Shown here: positions 14,705-17,408 of the stretch, in pieces
How positions within the stretch are numbered: the first letter of the stretch is position 1
How the letters are laid out: every line of letters starts with the position of its first letter
The notes under the pieces: model-generated
What the model was told of the DNA's origin: nothing
The model's database searches: none
The model's input: only the letters and a program-made list of their open reading frames with translations
Made by a program: the position numbers and the translations under genes
Assembly: GCA_038214535.1 (NCBI GenBank)
Contig: JBBQRS010000103.1
Coordinates: 1 to 17,408 of the forward strand
Reading direction: 5' to 3'
Origin: JBBQRS01 sp038214535
GTDB taxonomy: Bacteria > Chloroflexota > Anaerolineae > CG2-30-64-16
Length of the DNA stretch: 17,408 nucleotides

Positions 14705-15694
14705 GCCTCGCGGCGCCATCGTCAGCGTCATCAGGGCCTTCTGGATGTGCAGGCGATTCTCCGCCTCGTCGTAAATCACCGACTGCGGGCCGTCAATCAC
14801 CTCGTCGGTCGCTTCGTAGCCGCGATCAATCGGCATACAGTGCATGTAGATCGCGTTGCGCTTCGCGAGGGACATCCGGCGGGCATCCAGCGACCAGTCG
14901 GTGTGCTGATCCACCATCGTCTTGACCTCCACCTCGTCCTCGGTGACCATGATCGGCCCCCAGCTCTTGGCGTAGACGATATCGGCGTCCTTCACAGCCT
15001 CATCCATGTCATCCACGATCTCGAACTTGACGCCCGCCTCATCGGCGTGCTTGCGCGCCGCTTCCAGCGCCTGCGGCATCATCTCGAAGCCCTTCGGGTG
15101 CGCCAGCGTCACGTCGAGGCCGAAGCGCGGCATCAACATGATGAGACCCTGCGGGACGGAGAGCGGGCGCACGTATTGCGGGGCGTAGGTCCAGGAGATC
15201 ACGAACTTCCGGCCGCGCAGGTCCGCGCCGAACTTCTCGCGGATGGTCATGATGTCGGCCATCGTCTGGCACGGGTGATCCACATCATCCTGCATCGAGA
15301 ACACGGGGATATTGGCCCATTTCGCCAGCTCATATTGATATTTTTGGCCGATGCCGGTGCGGCAATCGCGCACCGAAATGCCATGACCGTAGCGCGCCAG
15401 CACCATCGCGGTGTCTTTGGCGCTCTCACCGTGACCGATCTGCGTCGCCTTCGGGGTCAGCCAGTGCGCGTGCCCGCCCAACTGGGTCATGCCCGCCTCG
15501 AACGAATTGCGCGTGCGCGTGGATTCTTCGAAGAAGAGCATGTAGAGCGTCTTGGCGCGCAGCAGATGATCGTGATAGGTCCCCGTGACCCACTGGCGTT
15601 TCAGGTCGCCGGCCAGTTCGAGTGCGCTTTCCAGTTCATCCAGCGTCCAGTCCTCAGTGGTGATGAAGTCGCGGCCGAAAAGTTGTGATTGCAT
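14702..15694 (-). CDS. ygeW: YgeW-type knotted carbamoyltransferase
   Basis: A 330-residue aspartate/ornithine carbamoyltransferase-superfamily protein. The carbamoyl-phosphate motif STRTR is at 58-62, followed by DHPCQTMAD (139-147) and YMHCMPIDRG (283-292). The segment SWTYAPQY then PLSVPQG with LMPRFG (167-191), and IVYAKSWGP, resemble E. coli YgeW, a knotted carbamoyltransferase of unknown substrate, more than ordinary OTC or ATC. It is shorter than the E. coli protein (about 396 residues), chiefly towards the C-terminus. The ATG at 15694 has AGGAG 5 bases upstream. In the purine-catabolic context the enzyme probably runs towards carbamoyl phosphate, feeding ATP synthesis through a carbamate kinase not seen here. 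Ornithine carbamoyltransferase is the main alternative; the context argues against it. Confidence 0.85.
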   Translation of the reverse strand: MQSQLFGRDFITTEDWTLDELESALELAGDLKRQWVTGTYHDHLLRAKTLYMLFFEESTRTRNSFEAGMTQLGGHAHWLTPKATQIGHGESAKDTAMVLARYGHGISVRDCRTGIGQKYQYELAKWANIPVFSMQDDVDHPCQTMADIMTIREKFGADLRGRKFVISWTYAPQYVRPLSVPQGLIMLMPRFGLDVTLAHPKGFEMMPQALEAARKHADEAGVKFEIVDDMDEAVKDADIVYAKSWGPIMVTEDEVEVKTMVDQHTDWSLDARRMSLAKRNAIYMHCMPIDRGYEATDEVIDGPQSVIYDEAENRLHIQKALMTLTMAPRG

Positions 15695-15699
15695 GCGTG

Positions 15700-15704
15700 C
15701 TCCT
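15700..15704 (-). promoter_or_regulatory. Shine-Dalgarno of the carbamoyltransferase gene
   Basis: The minus strand reads AGGAG with a 5-base spacer to the ATG at 15692-15694. It lies in the 56-base gap (15695-15750) after the molybdopterin-subunit gene. That gap is AT-richer than the surroundings and holds a small 6-bp hairpin (15732-15746), but I see no convincing promoter in it. Confidence 0.6.
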
Positions 15705-15750
15705 GTGAATTCGTAATCGTATTATGTAAAGCGATTGAGGCAATCGTCGA

Positions 15751-17408
15751 CTAAATCTTCAAACCCAGCTTACACGCCTTGACCGAGCTGCCCTTTTCCA
15801 GGTCATGGCCCAGCAAGACGCGCTCCAGGTTGGCGGGCAAGTCATAGACCCGGCGGCCGGTGGCGTGTGCAATGGCGTTCAGAATAGCGGGCGCGGTGGG
15901 GACCATCGCCGGTTCCGCGATGTTCTTGGCCCCATATGGCCCATGCGAAAACGGCGCTTCGACAAACTGCCCGACGATCTCCGGCACGTCCACCGAGGTG
16001 GGAATCAGATAGGATTCGAAGTTCGTCTCCTGCAGATAGCCCTCCGCAAAGGTGATCTGCTCCATCAGCGCGTAGCCCAGCCCCTGCGCGATGCCGCCGT
16101 AAAGCTGGCCCAGCGCGCCTTCCGGGAAGATCACCGTGCCGGGGTCGTGCGCGGCCCACAGTCCGACCACCTGGACGCTGCCGGTGTGCATGTCCACCTC
16201 AACTTCGGCTACCTGCGCCGCGAAGTGATAGGCCATGTAGGGCGTGCCGCGACCCTCGTCGTGGTTCCAGGTGATGCGGGGCGCGGTCCACTTTCCCTGC
16301 GCCGATAGCGCCAGACCCATCTCGCGCGCGTGATCTGCGACCTGCTCCCAGCCCGCCGGCTCCTCGTTGGGACCGACGTACGCCTCGCCGTCGCGCACGA
16401 GCTGGTGCAGCTCGCAACCGAGCAGGTCGGCGGCGGCGTAGTCCAACGTCTGGCGCAGGTTGCTCGCGGCGATCCGCGTGGCGTTGCCGCCGAGCATCGT
16501 GGAACGGCTGGCGACGGTCGGCCCGGACTCGATGGCCGTGTCGGTATCGGGGCGCTGCATGTGGATGCGCTCGGGCCTGACGCCCAACTCCTCGGCAGCG
16601 ATCAGCGTGTAGACGGTGCGCGACCCGGTGCCGTAATCGGTCAGCCCGCAGGTCATGTCAATCGAATTATCCTGCTCCACGGCAAGCGTGGCCGCGGCGT
16701 AGTCGGAGCCTTCCGCGCCCAGCGATGTGCCGTGGAAGATCGCCGCGACGCCGACCCCGCGCCGGATGTGTGGGCGCGCCGCCGGGACGGGCGTTGCACT
16801 GTACTCAGTACGCTTGCGGTCCCAATCGCTGAGCCGCCGCACGGTTTCGAGACATTCCGGCAGGCCCACCGACTCGGTGAGGATCTGGCCGTGCGGGGTC
16901 TCGTCGCCCACGCGCAGACAATTCTTGAGGCGAAACTCGATCGGGTCCATGTCGAGCGCCGTCGCCACTTCGTCAACCGCCTGCTCGATCGCGACCGATG
17001 CCTCGGTGTTGCCGAAGCCTCGGAACGCGCCGTAATAGCCGTTATTGGTGTAAACGCAGGTCACGTCTACGTCGCACGCATCGTAGCGATACGCGCCCAT
17101 CGCGTGAATGCTCGCCCGCCACCCCGTGAAAGAACTCTCGGAGGCATACGCGCCCGAATCCAAAATGCCGTCGAACCGGCAGGCGCGCAATGTGCCGTCC
17201 GCGTCCGCGCCGAGCCGGACCTGCATCCGCATCGCGTCGCGCTTGTAGCTGGCGATCAGGCTCTCCTCGCGGCTGAACACCATGCGCACCGGGCGGCCCG
17301 TGAGCATGGCGAGGCGCGCGGCCTGGGCCGAGGACTCGTAGATGATGTCATCTTTGCCGCCGAACGAGCCGCCGACCGGGGGCTGAATCACGCGCACGAG
17401 GTTGTGCG
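15751..17408 (-). CDS. Xanthine dehydrogenase-type molybdopterin-binding subunit (partial)
   Basis: The C-terminal part of a xanthine-oxidase-family molybdenum hydroxylase large subunit; the frame stays open to the right edge (reading HNLVRVIQPPV), so the N-terminus is outside the window. Visible motifs are VGGSFGGKDD at the first molybdopterin segment, YGAFRGFGNTEA with the substrate-positioning arginine region, GLTDYGTGSRT for the cofactor, and GPYGAKNIAEPAMV, whose Glu (codon 15913-15915) is the catalytic base of this family. It should hydroxylate a carbon next to nitrogen in a purine or related heterocycle using water. It needs FAD and [2Fe-2S] subunits or a fused partner, not seen here. 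It sits at the upstream end of the operon piece and is probably the first visible step of ring attack. Aldehyde oxidase or another heterocycle dehydrogenase is possible. Confidence 0.9.
   Translation of the reverse strand, partial: HNLVRVIQPPVGGSFGGKDDIIYESSAQAARLAMLTGRPVRMVFSREESLIASYKRDAMRMQVRLGADADGTLRACRFDGILDSGAYASESSFTGWRASIHAMGAYRYDACDVDVTCVYTNNGYYGAFRGFGNTEASVAIEQAVDEVATALDMDPIEFRLKNCLRVGDETPHGQILTESVGLPECLETVRRLSDWDRKRTEYSATPVPAARPHIRRGVGVAAIFHGTSLGAEGSDYAAATLAVEQDNSIDMTCGLTDYGTGSRTVYTLIAAEELGVRPERIHMQRPDTDTAIESGPTVASRSTMLGGNATRIAASNLRQTLDYAAADLLGCELHQLVRDGEAYVGPNEEPAGWEQVADHAREMGLALSAQGKWTAPRITWNHDEGRGTPYMAYHFAAQVAEVEVDMHTGSVQVVGLWAAHDPGTVIFPEGALGQLYGGIAQGLGYALMEQITFAEGYLQETNFESYLIPTSVDVPEIVGQFVEAPFSHGPYGAKNIAEPAMVPTAPAILNAIAHATGRRVYDLPANLERVLLGHDLEKGSSVKACKLGLKI

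Noticed and set aside
15695..15750. Promoter between the molybdopterin-subunit and carbamoyltransferase genes
   Set aside because: There is a CATAAT-like word, but no -35 box at proper spacing; a 6-bp hairpin (15732-15746) is too weak to call.

Overview
The window is a GC-rich piece of bacterial DNA (about 60-65 % by eye). All fourteen recognisable protein genes lie on the minus strand, tightly packed with coupled starts, so transcription runs from position 17408 towards position 1. No RNA genes, insertion sequences, CRISPR arrays or regulator genes are visible. The gene content and dispersed intergenic palindromes would suit a Chloroflexota-like or other metabolically broad environmental bacterium, but I cannot fix the taxon from sequence alone. 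No promoter was found and the first gene runs off the right edge, so the operon probably begins beyond the window.

First block in transcription order (17408 to about 11784): the C-terminal part of a xanthine-dehydrogenase-type molybdopterin subunit, a YgeW-type knotted carbamoyltransferase, a dihydropyrimidinase (HydA/HyuA) and an SsnA-like amidohydrolase. These four families also occur together in the enterobacterial xdh/yge/ygf/ssnA cluster linked to anaerobic purine and uric acid breakdown, so the block is most likely for degrading an N-heterocycle with recovery of a carbamoyl group. YgeX, YgeY, YgfK and carbamate kinase are not in the window.

Second block (11676 to 5194): a UbiD-family decarboxylase, a dihydroorotate dehydrogenase-like flavoprotein with two [4Fe-4S] motifs (PreA architecture), a TRZ/ATZ-type amidohydrolase, and two adjacent FAD proteins resembling the subunits of opine oxidase, HcnBC or hydroxyproline dehydrogenase. 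UbiD in this setting is unusual and suggests a carboxylated heterocyclic or aromatic substrate or intermediate.

Third block (5025 to 75): a short-chain dehydrogenase, a hydroxypyruvate-isomerase-like TIM barrel, a class I aldolase of the DhnA/LsrF type, a zinc alcohol dehydrogenase and an FGGY sugar kinase. This forms a plausible oxidise, isomerise, phosphorylate and cleave route for a polyol or sugar, perhaps the sugar part of a nucleoside-like substrate or an independent carbon source.

The blocks are separated by three copies of one intergenic palindromic repeat (near 5068-5196, 11681-11786 and 14579-14704). Each copy begins at the stop codon of the gene upstream in transcription, and two of them run into the ribosome binding site of the next gene. 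This repeat and the mixed enzyme set are the most interesting features here.
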